Notes under the pieces: model-generated
What the model was told of the DNA's origin: nothing
The model's database searches: none
Seen by the model: only the letters and a program-made list of their open reading frames with translations
Assembly: GCA_041490445.1 (NCBI GenBank)
Contig: JBGPTF010000002.1
Span: 62,001-126,000 of the forward strand
Reading direction: 5' to 3'
Length of the DNA stretch: 64,000 nucleotides
Source of the DNA: JBGPTF01 sp041490445
Lineage (GTDB): Bacteria; Acidobacteriota; Terriglobia; Acidiferrales; UBA7541
In this document: positions 1-8,604 of the stretch, in pieces
Layout of the letters: every line of letters begins with the position of its first letter
How positions within the stretch are numbered: position 1 is the stretch's first letter
Program-made: the position numbers and the translations under genes

Positions 1-182
1 CCCTGCTGATGAGCTCGATCCTGATGCTCACGTATCTGGGAGAGACGGAGGCGGCAGGACGGATCGAGCGGGCCGTGCGGCACGTGTACCGCGAAGGAAA
101 GACGCTGACGCGCGACGTGGGCGGCAGCGCGACGACGGCGGAGTTTACCAAGGGCCTGATTCAAGCGCTCAGGATGCAGTAA
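1..182 (+). CDS. Isocitrate/isopropylmalate dehydrogenase family, C-terminal end (partial)
   Basis: Only the last 59 codons are present, read from base 3 to the stop at 180-182; the gene begins before the window. The peptide LLMSSILMLTYLGE followed by an A..IERAV helix and then TRDVGGSATTAEF is the typical end of the beta-decarboxylating dehydrogenases, the family that includes NAD-dependent isocitrate dehydrogenase and 3-isopropylmalate dehydrogenase. The TRDVGG..TT.EF stretch is the well-conserved C-terminal signature. The substrate (isocitrate or isopropylmalate) cannot be decided from this fragment. It is cytosolic, and is followed after 10 bp by promoter-like sequence for the ferredoxin gene, so it probably ends a transcription unit. 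Confidence 0.75.
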   Translation, partial: LLMSSILMLTYLGETEAAGRIERAVRHVYREGKTLTRDVGGSATTAEFTKGLIQALRMQ

Positions 183-192
183 ATCCGAGCGG

Positions 193-221
193 TTGACAGT
201 CTGCAAGCAGTCGGCAAAAAT
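193..221 (+). promoter_or_regulatory. Putative sigma70-type promoter upstream of the ferredoxin gene
   Basis: TTGACA at 193-198, a 17-bp spacer, and AAAAAT at 216-221. The -35 hexamer is perfect; the -10 matches TATAAT at four of six positions. A TTG-initiated reading frame could start exactly at the -35 box, but its presence here argues that the frame upstream of the ATG at 310 is untranslated leader. Confidence 0.4.
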
Positions 222-309
222 AAGAAGCGGAACAAGAATTCTACGAGGGCCTATCGTGTCCTACCTACCTGTTGACGTTGCCGCCCACGAAAGCGGCGCT
301 GCCGAAAAG

Positions 310-633
310 ATGTACCCGATTTCGGAGGGGACGACGAATCGCCGCAAGCGGAAGCCGCACATCGTCGCGGTAATCAACGACAATTGCACGGGGTGCGCCG
401 GCTCGCCCGCCTGCGTGGATTATTGTCCCGTGCAGGATTGCATGTACTGGGTGCCGGACGCCGACCATCCGCCCTTCGGCCACATCCGCGTTGATCCGCT
501 GTTGTGCATCGGGTGCAAGCTGTGTACGAGCAAAGGTCCCGACGGCGCGTTCCTGGAGGGCTGTCCGTGGGATGCGATTGATATGGTCCCGCTGGCGGAG
601 TTCGAGGCGCGGTTCGGCAACATGGCGTACTGA
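310..633 (+). CDS. Ferredoxin with two iron-sulfur cluster motifs
   Basis: Small (107 aa) electron-transfer protein. The first motif is C-x2-C-x5-C-x3-CP (CTGC...C...CPV), the second C-x2-C-x2-C (CIGCKLC) followed by a distant CP (GCPWDAI), so two 4Fe-4S, or one 3Fe-4S plus one 4Fe-4S, clusters can be bound. The last Cys of one motif completing the other cluster is the usual ferredoxin arrangement. A longer frame from TTG at 193 exists, but that codon is inside a good -35 box and the added 39 residues look non-coding, so I chose ATG 310. The partner is unknown; it is a monocistronic gene convergent with the respiratory operon that follows. Confidence 0.8.
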   Translation: MYPISEGTTNRRKRKPHIVAVINDNCTGCAGSPACVDYCPVQDCMYWVPDADHPPFGHIRVDPLLCIGCKLCTSKGPDGAFLEGCPWDAIDMVPLAEFEARFGNMAY

Positions 634-731
634 AGCACAAACCACTCTTCAACTTCACTACCTTCCAGAATCCCGCAGACAAGCGCCTGAAGTGCCCGTG
701 CAAGCGCTACAGAAAAAGCGATGCAGCGAGA

Positions 732-751
732 GGGCGGTTCGCGAACCGCCC
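732..751. terminator. Perfect 20-bp palindrome between convergent genes
   Basis: GGGCGGTTCG immediately followed by its exact reverse complement CGAACCGCCC. It lies in the 200-bp gap between the convergent ferredoxin gene and the last gene of the minus-strand operon. No T-run follows on either side, so it may be a weak bidirectional terminator, an RNA-stabilising hairpin or a protein-binding site. A partial second copy (GCGAACCGC) occurs about 30 bp downstream. Confidence 0.4.
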
Positions 752-834
752 CGAAGAGAACTCGACGGCACGCGAACCGCGCCTACACGGAGAGTTCAGC
801 GGCACACCGGATTGAGTTGGCCGATGTTCGCGTT

Positions 835-1698
835 TCAGTTGGCGGGGCGGGAGCGGATGGCGCGGATGGTTTCGGCGGCCTGCTGCTGGATTTGCGGGGA
901 CATTCCGGGAACGGGGCGAGCGTAAGGATCGATCGCCGGTAAATCCTCGGGCGTTCCGACCAAATAGAGTGCGCGAAGGGCTTCCCAGACCATCTCCTGA
1001 TTCGGCGCGATGGAGACGATAGGCTGCCGGGCGATGACAGCTCCATCCGTCGCGATCCAGCGCTCGATTGTGCCGGGAACCTTCGTGCGCAGTTCCCTCT
1101 TCTGACCGTTCACCCAGAGATGCGCGACCAGTGTATCGGCGTTCACCACGTCGCCGATCTTCAATCGCTGCCGGAGCGCGCCCGCCTCGGGCGATGGCAT
1201 GGCGTAGGGTTCGAGCATGGAGATGATGATGGGCCGGCCGGAGGAATCGTGGAAGCGCACCAGCGCCAATGCCGCGTTGCGCGCGACCATCGGCTGCGGG
1301 TCGGAGAGAAGCAAAAGCAACGCCTCGCGGAACAGCGTTGAGGAGTTGTCCTGCCCCATCACCCAGGCCGCCGTCAGGCGGATCTGGTCCGCGGGGTCGC
1401 CGGAGAGGCGCACCACGTCCGGATACCAGCGCGCGACGGTGGGATCGCCGCGCATGATGCGGTCGGCGATGATGGAGAGGGCATGCTGCTTCTCGCGCGG
1501 GTGCCCGGCGTCGTGAAGAGCTTTCTGGAGCTGGTCGTCGGTGAGCGGGCGGCCAAACCAGGTGGCGCGCCAAAAAAGAAACGGCATCAGGATGAAGAGA
1601 AGCGCGAGGATGAGGACGGCATAGGTCCAGCGCCCGCCGAAGGAGGACTTTGGCGGGGGCGGGGGCGCAGGCGGCAACGGTCCGGAAACGAGGCTCAT
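835..1698 (-). CDS. Membrane-anchored HEAT-like repeat protein, last gene of the respiratory operon
   Basis: Protein of 287 aa. After a Pro-rich cytoplasmic leader there is one clear hydrophobic segment at about residues 22-42 (YAVLILALLFILMPFLFW), then an alpha-helical soluble region with repeated LTAAWVMGQ / VARNAALALVRF / MVWEALRALYLVG helices resembling HEAT repeats. The ATG overlaps the stop of the upstream DUF420 gene by 4 bp, so translation is probably coupled. A longer frame without this start runs upstream but only as a shadow of the DUF420 gene. Function is not known; position suggests a scaffold or assembly role in the respiratory chain. Confidence 0.65.
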   Translation of the reverse strand: MSLVSGPLPPAPPPPPKSSFGGRWTYAVLILALLFILMPFLFWRATWFGRPLTDDQLQKALHDAGHPREKQHALSIIADRIMRGDPTVARWYPDVVRLSGDPADQIRLTAAWVMGQDNSSTLFREALLLLLSDPQPMVARNAALALVRFHDSSGRPIIISMLEPYAMPSPEAGALRQRLKIGDVVNADTLVAHLWVNGQKRELRTKVPGTIERWIATDGAVIARQPIVSIAPNQEMVWEALRALYLVGTPEDLPAIDPYARPVPGMSPQIQQQAAETIRAIRSRPAN

Positions 1699-2168
1699 CG
1701 CATCACCGAGTTCAGGGCAGAAACTGCCACCGGAGGATACACGCGGTAGAGGAGCCAGTAAATGACGACGCCGGTGACGGACACGTAGAGCCAGAGCGGG
1801 AGCGTCCATCGAGCGATCGCGCGGTGACGCACAAACTGGCTGCGCAGCGCCCGCGTAAGCGTCACCAGGACCAGCGGGACGATCACCGCGGCCAAAATCG
1901 TGTGCGTAATCAGGATGCCGAAATAGACGGGCCGGATCCAGCCCTTCCCGCCGAAGTGAACGAGGCCCACTCGCGCGTGATAGTAGAGATAGGACGCCAG
2001 AAACGCGCTCGAACAAACGAACGCCGAAATCATGCAAACCCGATGCGGAAAGACTTTGCGCCGCCGGATGAAGGAATACCCCACGGTGAGGAGTGCGGCG
2101 CTGGCGCCATTCAAGCAGGCGTTGAGGGCGGGAAGCGACGAGACTGAAAAATCGAGCACGGGCGGCAC
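1695..2168 (-). CDS. DUF420 family membrane protein
   Basis: A 157-aa protein with four hydrophobic segments (about residues 10-30, 43-63, 80-105, 122-145). Motifs such as HRVCMISAFVCSSAFLASYL, YHARVG and FGILITHTILA place conserved His residues in the helices, the pattern of the DUF420 family (YozB-like), which commonly lies in cytochrome c oxidase and haem A synthesis clusters. The start is a GTG 19 bp after the small membrane protein gene. Its role is unproven; neighbours ctaA and ctaB support a link to oxidase assembly. Confidence 0.75.
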   Translation of the reverse strand: MPPVLDFSVSSLPALNACLNGASAALLTVGYSFIRRRKVFPHRVCMISAFVCSSAFLASYLYYHARVGLVHFGGKGWIRPVYFGILITHTILAAVIVPLVLVTLTRALRSQFVRHRAIARWTLPLWLYVSVTGVVIYWLLYRVYPPVAVSALNSVMR

Positions 2169-2187
2169 CGTCCGGGGGCCCGGCCGG

Positions 2188-2523
2188 CTACTCCCCTTCC
2201 GTCTTCGGGACAGGGCTGGGCGACGGATTCGCGGGGGAAGCGGGCGCGGACGCGGCGGCAGGCTTCGCCGTGGGTTTGGACTGCGCCGATTGGCCAGCAG
2301 GCGCGCTGGCGGGCTGCAGTAGGGCGCGCGCGTCTTTCAAGGTGGCGAGAAGCGCCAGAGTGAACACACCCACCATGCTCAGGCAAATGAGGAGAAGGAA
2401 AATGCCGTCAACGCCGTTGGTGAGCAGGCGGCTCCAGATGTCCCAGACAATTCCGAACAGAGAGAGCAGGATGATCGAGCCGTACAAAGCGGCCAATTCG
2501 AGGGTGTCGCTTTTCAAACTCAT
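2188..2523 (-). CDS. Small membrane protein with Ala/Pro-rich tail
   Basis: A 111-aa protein with two hydrophobic segments (about residues 9-30 and 38-62) and a low-complexity C-terminal half rich in Ala, Pro, Ser and Lys that would sit outside the membrane. ATG was chosen because the longer frame upstream is a shadow of ctaB. It sits between ctaB and the DUF420 gene in the same orientation with short gaps. I do not recognise the family; a small accessory subunit of a respiratory enzyme is possible. Confidence 0.6.
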   Translation of the reverse strand: MSLKSDTLELAALYGSIILLSLFGIVWDIWSRLLTNGVDGIFLLLICLSMVGVFTLALLATLKDARALLQPASAPAGQSAQSKPTAKPAAASAPASPANPSPSPVPKTEGE

Positions 2524-2567
2524 TCGTCTCTTTCTCCGCGGGGTCTCCGCGCGCTCCTGCCGGCCGG

Positions 2568-3461
2568 CTACCGCGGCAGTTTGTCGAACATCATCAGGCC
2601 CAGCAGGAGCGGAATGTGCATCACCGTGGCGTGCATCAGCCACTTGGCGCGCCCGTTGGCCTTGGTTCGCGCCGCCCACAAACAAATCTGCACCAGCGCC
2701 ATTCCCAGGACGACAGCGCTGAAGAAATAGCGCACACCGGACATTCCAATCACCGCCGGGAGCAGGCTGACCGGGACCAAGAGCACCGCCATGCCGATGA
2801 TCTGGCCGAACGTCGCCGCGCCACTCGGCTCGACGACCGGAAGCATCTGGATGCCGCCGCGGGCGTAATCCTCGCGGTACATCCAGGCGATGGCCATGAA
2901 ATGCGGAAACTGCCAGAAGAACAGGATGCCGAAGAGGATCCACGCGCCGAGTGAGAGCGACCCGGTGGCGGCGGCCCAGCCAATCAGCGGCGGCACCGCT
3001 CCGGGGAACGCGCCGACGAAGGTGGCCCAGGTGGTGCGCTTCTTGAGCGGCGTGTAGAGGCCGAGATAGCCGGCTGCCGTGGCCGCGCCAAGGATGGCCG
3101 CGAGCGAATGGACAAACAAGGCCAGATACGCCGTACCGAAAACGAGGAGCCCCGCACCGAACAGCAGGGCCTCCGCCGGCTGCAGAATTCCCAGCGGCAG
3201 AGGGCGGCTCGCAGTGCGGCGCATCTTCGCGTCCGTCTCGCGCTCGATGTAGTGATTCAGCGCGGCCGTTCCCGCGGCAACCAAGGTGGTGCCGAACAGC
3301 GTGTTCGCCAGACGGAGGAAGTCGAATGGCCCGCGGGAGCCCATGTAGAAGCCCGCAAAGGTGGTGAGAACGACGAGAAAACTGACGTCCGGCTTCACCA
3401 GCGAGACGTAGGCCAACGAGCGCGTGGTGATCGGGAGAACGGCTTCGCGTGATGTGCTCAT
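2568..3461 (-). CDS. ctaB: Protoheme IX farnesyltransferase (haem O synthase)
   Basis: Integral membrane prenyltransferase (297 aa) that adds a farnesyl group to protohaem, giving haem O. The UbiA-family signatures are visible: the first Asp-rich motif NHYIERETDAKMRRTASRPLP (N-x3-E-x2-D-x3-R, then RPL) at about residues 70-90, and HFMAIAWMYREDYARGGIQMLP in the second half, with about eight hydrophobic segments. Length matches the family. It follows ctaA by 7 bp, the usual pairing, so the two steps protohaem to haem O to haem A are co-expressed. This implies a haem a- or o-containing terminal oxidase encoded elsewhere. Confidence 0.95.
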   Translation of the reverse strand: MSTSREAVLPITTRSLAYVSLVKPDVSFLVVLTTFAGFYMGSRGPFDFLRLANTLFGTTLVAAGTAALNHYIERETDAKMRRTASRPLPLGILQPAEALLFGAGLLVFGTAYLALFVHSLAAILGAATAAGYLGLYTPLKKRTTWATFVGAFPGAVPPLIGWAAATGSLSLGAWILFGILFFWQFPHFMAIAWMYREDYARGGIQMLPVVEPSGAATFGQIIGMAVLLVPVSLLPAVIGMSGVRYFFSAVVLGMALVQICLWAARTKANGRAKWLMHATVMHIPLLLGLMMFDKLPR

Positions 3462-3468
3462 GATTGTT

Positions 3469-4383
3469 TCACACCGTCACCTGCCCCGCGTGTGAGCGAA
3501 GCTCGATCGTCTTGGCCGGCCGGATCATCCGGAAACAGCAGAGAGTGAGAAGGATGCTGGTGGCAAGCGTAAAGGCGCCGACAACAACGTGCGTGACGGT
3601 ACTCAGAACGTAGAGAGGCTCGGGCTGCGCTGCGTGGCGCGCCGCGAGGACGGCCCAGTAAGCTGTTCCTCCGAGAAGAAGCTGGATGCCGAGAAGCGAT
3701 TGGAGCCAGCGTCCTGCGCGTCGCAGGGGCTGCGCCGCACCGAAGCGCTTTCGCGCCGCGCGGCCGGTGGCGATGATCATCACGGTGACCACGACCGCAC
3801 CGATGATGTGCGGGATGATTCCGAAAGCGTTGTGACGAAACGCCGCTCCCAGAACAAGCTGTAGGAGGATGACAACCGACGTCGTTGCTGCGAGCGAGCG
3901 CAGCGCCGGAGAGCCGCTGTCATCGAGCGACGGAGATTCATTCCGCCACCACGAGCCGGTGAAGACCGCCAGGCTGATCACCGTGACAAAGAACAGTTGC
4001 GCGAGGGTTGCATGGGCAGCGGAAATGAGCGGCGGCAGAAGAAGAATCACAGTCAGGCCGCCGAGGACTCCTTGAGCGACAACGAGGCCCAGCGCGGTCC
4101 ATCCAAGGCGGCGGACCCACCGGCGCGGCTCAACCTTTGCCAGCCAGACCGCGAGAATGATCGAGAGGATGCCCACGAATGCGGCAATCATGCGATGGCC
4201 ATGCTCGAAGCGGATGCCCCCGACCATCGGCGGCAAGAGCGACCCATAGGACAGAGGCCAGTCGGGCACGGATAGCCCGGCGTCGTTGCTCGTGACAAGC
4301 GCGCCCGCGATGAGCAACAAAAACGTGCACCCCGCCGTGAACACGGCGAAGCGGTGAGCGCCACGATTCGGCTGGACCGTCAT
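3469..4383 (-). CDS. ctaA: Haem A synthase, COX15/CtaA family
   Basis: Converts haem O to haem A by oxidising the C8 methyl group, in the cytoplasmic membrane. The protein (304 aa from ATG 4383) has eight hydrophobic segments and the family motifs LVTSNDAGLSVPDWPLSYG, EHGHRMIAA (haem ligand His pair) in the first half, and AAHATLAQLFF, FRHNAFG and STVTHVVVGAF with further His residues. An upstream in-frame start would add 23 residues of basic, non-membrane sequence; MTVQPNRGAHR was preferred because the first membrane helix follows at once. Co-transcribed with ctaB. Confidence 0.93.
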   Translation of the reverse strand: MTVQPNRGAHRFAVFTAGCTFLLLIAGALVTSNDAGLSVPDWPLSYGSLLPPMVGGIRFEHGHRMIAAFVGILSIILAVWLAKVEPRRWVRRLGWTALGLVVAQGVLGGLTVILLLPPLISAAHATLAQLFFVTVISLAVFTGSWWRNESPSLDDSGSPALRSLAATTSVVILLQLVLGAAFRHNAFGIIPHIIGAVVVTVMIIATGRAARKRFGAAQPLRRAGRWLQSLLGIQLLLGGTAYWAVLAARHAAQPEPLYVLSTVTHVVVGAFTLATSILLTLCCFRMIRPAKTIELRSHAGQVTV

Positions 4384-4494
4384 GGCAGTAAGATGCCCTT
4401 CCCTGCCCAAAGCATGGAGTATGAGGCCCCGGGAGAAACGCCGGGACCTCATCCGCAGTTGCCGCGTTTTTCTTGATCCCCCGAAACGGCGAGC

Positions 4495-5268
4495 TCAGTC
4501 GCCCGAGCTGGCCTTGAAGACGAAGCTAACCGACTTCGATTCCTTGGGGCCGATCGTTACCGTCTGATCCACGACGCCGTACTTTTCCTGCCACGCTTCG
4601 AGCGTGTAAGTGCCCGGCGGCAGGTTCTTCAGATCGAACTTGCCGTCTTTTCCCGTGACGAAGAAGTAGGGGTTCTTGAACACGCCGACGTAGGACTTCA
4701 TCCACGGGTGGACGTTGCACTTCACCGGGACGGCAACCTCCGGGCGCGCAAAGATTTCTTCAATCGGAGCCGCGCCAGGCGGTTGCGACTTATTCCACTC
4801 GCGGTTGTCCTTCGGCATGGGGTGGATGTTGTGTGTCGTCTGGTCGCCATTCACAACCTGCAGTTCCTGGCCGGCCATCAGCGCGACGACGTGCGGCTCG
4901 TACATGCAGCCCTTCTGGTCGAGAACGGCAGGAGCCTTGGGGACGTCGAAGCTGCGGTCGCCGAGGCCGTCCTTCACGTAAACGATCACGTTGGCGAGCG
5001 CGCCCTTGTCGCCGGTAACAACGTCCTGCGGCATGACGGGCGAGGAATGCGCCTTCGCGCAGTAGGCCTCCGCGCTCATGTTGATGGGCTTGAATTTGGG
5101 AGGCGCGCCATCGAGCGTCACCGAACCCGTCACCGAGCCGACGGTGGCCATATCAACGGGCGTGGCGGCGGCAGGTTTTTGTTCCGGCGCCTGTTCGCTT
5201 TCTTTCTTGCCGCACCCCACAACCGCGAGCGCGACGATCATCGCTATTGCAAAATACCTAGCTTTCAT
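4495..5268 (-). CDS. Cupredoxin-like lipoprotein with carboxypeptidase-regulatory-like domain
   Basis: 257 aa. Residues 1-19 are a lipoprotein signal ending in a lipobox (VVGC, Cys19), so it should be anchored to a membrane on the outer side. The core has a blue-copper pattern: His146 (TTHNIHP), then Cys184, His187 and Met190 in CNVHPWM, the C-x2-H-x2-M spacing of amicyanin-type sites. A beta-rich segment follows (VTGKDGKFDLKNLPPGTYTLEAW), typical of carboxypeptidase-regulatory-like folds that often accompany such cupredoxins. Lying between the octahaem cytochrome and ctaA, it is a good candidate for the electron carrier to a terminal oxidase. Copper binding is inferred from residues, not shown. 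Confidence 0.8.
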   Translation of the reverse strand: MKARYFAIAMIVALAVVGCGKKESEQAPEQKPAAATPVDMATVGSVTGSVTLDGAPPKFKPINMSAEAYCAKAHSSPVMPQDVVTGDKGALANVIVYVKDGLGDRSFDVPKAPAVLDQKGCMYEPHVVALMAGQELQVVNGDQTTHNIHPMPKDNREWNKSQPPGAAPIEEIFARPEVAVPVKCNVHPWMKSYVGVFKNPYFFVTGKDGKFDLKNLPPGTYTLEAWQEKYGVVDQTVTIGPKESKSVSFVFKASSGD

Positions 5269-5355
5269 TTTGTGATCTTTCCTCCTTATAAACTTTGGGT
5301 GTTTCGGTTGAGGCCGAGCCCGCCGCAGGCAGCGGCTGCTGGTTCACCCTGCGCG

Positions 5356-8300
5356 CTAGCGATTCCCTCCCCCGGAGGAGCTCGGTGCCGGCGTGCGACC
5401 CATCAGCATACTCTGTTCCGCCGGCGTCAGTGAGAACATGTAGCGCACAAGCAAATCGGCGTGATCGCCCGAATATTTCTGGAGCGCGGGCGGCATCGGT
5501 CCGGCGAAGACCCAGCGGCCGGCCTCGCGGCGGAAAAGCCCGGAAGGCATCGCCGTACCAGGAATGATCTTGGCCGGATCGGTAAGCCACCGCGCGGTCC
5601 ACGCCGGACGCAGGCGATCGCGCGCGAGCAGGAAATTCGGCGCGGTGGCGTTCTTGTCGTGCGCCGGATTGCCGGTGGCGTGACATTTCAAGCACGGAGC
5701 CGCCGGGCTCGTAAACAGCCCCCGCGCCATGGCGCGTTCCGCATCCGTCAGAGGCTCGAGCTTCGGCGGAATGAACGGTTGCTGCTGCGAAGACATGGCC
5801 TCAAAGAACAGGACGAGCTTGCGGATTTCGTTATCCGAAAGGGAAAAAGTGGGCATGCGCACCTGGAGATAGGAACGCACGCCGTTGCGATTCAGATCGG
5901 TGGCACTGAGCGCCGGATTCGCCAGGAAGCGCTTCAGCCATTCGGGATTGACGCGCGCGCCCTCGCTCGTCAGCGCCGGCGGCAGATTGATTTTGTTCTC
6001 GCCCTGGTACTGCGGCAGATCCATCATCACGGAACGCTGGCCGATGCCGATCTGATGGCATCCGATGCAGTTGTACTTCGTCGCGATCCACCAGCCCTCC
6101 TGGATCGCGTGGCGCTGATCCGCCGGCTTGTACATGTAGTCCGGCGGCAGAGTGGGATCCACCGAGCCGAGGAGGAAGGTGACCAGCGCGTTCAGCTCGT
6201 CCTTTGACTGAATGTTCGGCTTGGGCATGCGGAGCCGTTCCATCGGGTTCGGATGGTATTTGCCCAGTTCGAAAAGGCCGGGATTGGAGAGTTTATTTTC
6301 GAAGAAACCTTTTGAGTCGTACCAGGGGCCCCGCGGAGAAGCTTTCCCGTCGGGCAGGACGCCGTGCTTGGCATCCTGCGTGTAGAGGGCGAAATCGAGG
6401 CGCTCGATCGGTTTACTGCCTTCGTTGGTCAGCTCGGTGCCGATCCGTCCTTCCTCTTCGAGGCCGCGGATTTCGTGGCAGCCGGCGCAACCATAATGCT
6501 TCACCAGCTCCTCGCCCTTGGCTTTCAGTTTTGAATCATCCATGAAGTCCGCGGAAACATACTTGGCGTCCGGGTGCTTCAGGCCGGTGAGATAACTGGC
6601 GATGTCTCGCGCTTCTTCTATCGTGAGCCGGAGATTCGGCATCACGGTGGGCTGATGGACGACCAGCTCGTGGCCGTCATTGGGGCAGCGGGAATGATCC
6701 AGGTCGAAGGCGAAGGGCAGGCCGTGCTTCGCGTAATCTTCCGGGCCGAGGTCACGCTTCTCGTAGGCGCAGTAGGGGCGCGTGCGCTGGCGAGGATTGT
6801 GGACCCAGCGCACAAGATAGTCGTAGTTTTCCTTTTCGCCGATGCGGCTGAGGTTCGCGGCAAACGTGCCGCCCACGCGATTCGCACCCTCGCCCATGGA
6901 ATGGCACGCCATGCAGCCACGGGATTCGAAGAGGGTCTTGCCCTTCACCGGATCGCCCGGCTTCTGCTTCTCGAGGGCGGGGCCCGTCAGAGCGTTTTGC
7001 CAGATGAACGCAGCAATCGCCTGCACTTCGCCGGGAGCGAAACGGAACTGCGGCATCTTCGTGGCCGGCCTGAACTCGCGGGTGTTTTCCAGCCAATACG
7101 GGATCCACTCTTTGCGGAGCTTCAGTCTTACGTCCTTGAGGTCCGGCCCGACTCTCTTTACTTCCTGCTGGAGGCTGTGCGAAAGCAGCTCAAGCTGCTC
7201 GACCTTCGCGTCGATGCTGCTGACGCGAACGGTTAAGTTCGTCGCCTGGCCGTAGAACTTCTGGGCGGTGGCATTGTCAGCGGCATCGTCGCCCGCTTTC
7301 TGCAGGCGCGGGATGTCCAGCTCGTCCTGCTTCTTTTCGTCGGAGAGCTGGGTGATCTGCTGGCGGTTGCCGACGAGTTGCTCATCCTGATTATCGAATC
7401 CCTGATAGCGATGGCAGCCGATGCAGCCGCGCTGGCGAAAGAGCTGACGGCCGTCGTTGAGCACCGGGGCGCGCTCGGTCACCATATCGGCGGCGTGACA
7501 CTGCTGGCAACCGGCGTCGTAATTCTCCGGGTAGTACAGCGGCCAGAGCCAGTGCTCGTAGCGGCCGTGTCCGCGCCTGACCGAGTCAATCGCGCGGCCG
7601 TTGCCGCCGTGGCACGGCGAGCAGCCAAATTTCCCGAGCGAGTGGATGCGGAGCAGTTCCGGGTCCGGATGGCTGGCGAACGGCGCATCCTTGTTCTTCG
7701 CCAATCCCAAATCGGCCTTGGTCAGCTCCATCTGCAGCGGAACAAGCTGCGGGTCGGTGCCGACGTGACAAGACTGGCAGCGCTCGACGAGACCGGCGCC
7801 GCCGAGATAATTCAAGCTCGTTCCGGGCGGGCTGACGTTGATCTGGCGGATATGGATATCAATGGATGCCGAAGCGTGGAGCAACCCCTCCAGTGTCGAC
7901 GAGGGCAAACCCGGCAGCTTCTGCGAGACGTAATCGGCCAATTTCGCCCGGGCTTCCTTGCCGGGGCGGTCGTTTTCCCCGCGTTGGGCAACGAGGGCAG
8001 CGCGCTTCGCGAGAATATCCGTGAAGGCGGAATTCAGCCGGTCGTAGTCAAACTTCTCCGTCTTTGTCTCCGTCAGAGAGGCCGGCCAATCGATCCGGTA
8101 CGTCTTTTCCATGCCCTTGTTGACGGCTTCCAGGCGGCTCTGCTTCGTGCTCTTGTCGCTTTCAGGAACAATCTCGTAGTCGTAGATCAGCGCACCGACG
8201 CGGCCGCGCGCGTCCTGGAAGGCGTCGGTCATCGCCGCCCGCTGCTTGTCGAGCAACTCGATCTTCTTTTCAATCTCGGCATCGCTCGGTTTCGCAGCTT

Positions 8301-8592
8301 TCTCGAGATCCTCGGCGGTGGAACGAAGCTTCAGGTATTCCGGGGAGGAGTAAACGGCCTTCTCCTGGGCCTCCTGCCCGGCAATGGCCTTCTGGAGATA
8401 GGCAGAATAGGCTTCGCCGAAGCGGCGCTGATAGGAGCGCCACGGACGCAGGCCAAAGTCCTCCTGGTAGAGCGCCCAGCCCAACGTCAGGATCAAAAGA
8501 AACGCTGAGACCAGAAGGGGAACGGCGAGCGAACGACTGGTTATGGGGTCATCGGGAGGGAGCTCAGGCACCCGAAACCTCCTTGTCAACAC
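5356..8592 (-). CDS. Membrane-anchored octahaem cytochrome c of the bc-type complex
   Basis: 1078 aa with one N-terminal transmembrane segment (about 22-42), a coiled-coil-like charged region (60-240), and eight CxxCH haem sites at residues 272, 324, 362, 390, 560, 702, 842 and 967. The first four lie close together as a multihaem domain; a second helical, charged stretch (400-480) follows; the last four are each in a monohaem cytochrome c-like module ending in an MP motif (MPQF 513, MPNL 651, MPKP 789, MPTF 913, MPSG 1014) that could supply axial Met. It starts 12 bp after the cytochrome b C-terminal subunit, so it takes the place of cytochrome c1/f. The exact arrangement is unusual and I know no standard name. 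Confidence 0.88.
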   Translation of the reverse strand: MLTRRFRVPELPPDDPITSRSLAVPLLVSAFLLILTLGWALYQEDFGLRPWRSYQRRFGEAYSAYLQKAIAGQEAQEKAVYSSPEYLKLRSTAEDLEKAAKPSDAEIEKKIELLDKQRAAMTDAFQDARGRVGALIYDYEIVPESDKSTKQSRLEAVNKGMEKTYRIDWPASLTETKTEKFDYDRLNSAFTDILAKRAALVAQRGENDRPGKEARAKLADYVSQKLPGLPSSTLEGLLHASASIDIHIRQINVSPPGTSLNYLGGAGLVERCQSCHVGTDPQLVPLQMELTKADLGLAKNKDAPFASHPDPELLRIHSLGKFGCSPCHGGNGRAIDSVRRGHGRYEHWLWPLYYPENYDAGCQQCHAADMVTERAPVLNDGRQLFRQRGCIGCHRYQGFDNQDEQLVGNRQQITQLSDEKKQDELDIPRLQKAGDDAADNATAQKFYGQATNLTVRVSSIDAKVEQLELLSHSLQQEVKRVGPDLKDVRLKLRKEWIPYWLENTREFRPATKMPQFRFAPGEVQAIAAFIWQNALTGPALEKQKPGDPVKGKTLFESRGCMACHSMGEGANRVGGTFAANLSRIGEKENYDYLVRWVHNPRQRTRPYCAYEKRDLGPEDYAKHGLPFAFDLDHSRCPNDGHELVVHQPTVMPNLRLTIEEARDIASYLTGLKHPDAKYVSADFMDDSKLKAKGEELVKHYGCAGCHEIRGLEEEGRIGTELTNEGSKPIERLDFALYTQDAKHGVLPDGKASPRGPWYDSKGFFENKLSNPGLFELGKYHPNPMERLRMPKPNIQSKDELNALVTFLLGSVDPTLPPDYMYKPADQRHAIQEGWWIATKYNCIGCHQIGIGQRSVMMDLPQYQGENKINLPPALTSEGARVNPEWLKRFLANPALSATDLNRNGVRSYLQVRMPTFSLSDNEIRKLVLFFEAMSSQQQPFIPPKLEPLTDAERAMARGLFTSPAAPCLKCHATGNPAHDKNATAPNFLLARDRLRPAWTARWLTDPAKIIPGTAMPSGLFRREAGRWVFAGPMPPALQKYSGDHADLLVRYMFSLTPAEQSMLMGRTPAPSSSGGGNR

Positions 8593-8604
8593 GCAGGCGG
8601 ACGA

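Noticed and set aside
707..1573. Long minus-strand frame overlapping the HEAT-like gene
   Set aside because: It is the shadow of the HEAT-like gene in another frame, with Arg/Pro/His-rich sequence typical of GC-rich antisense frames.
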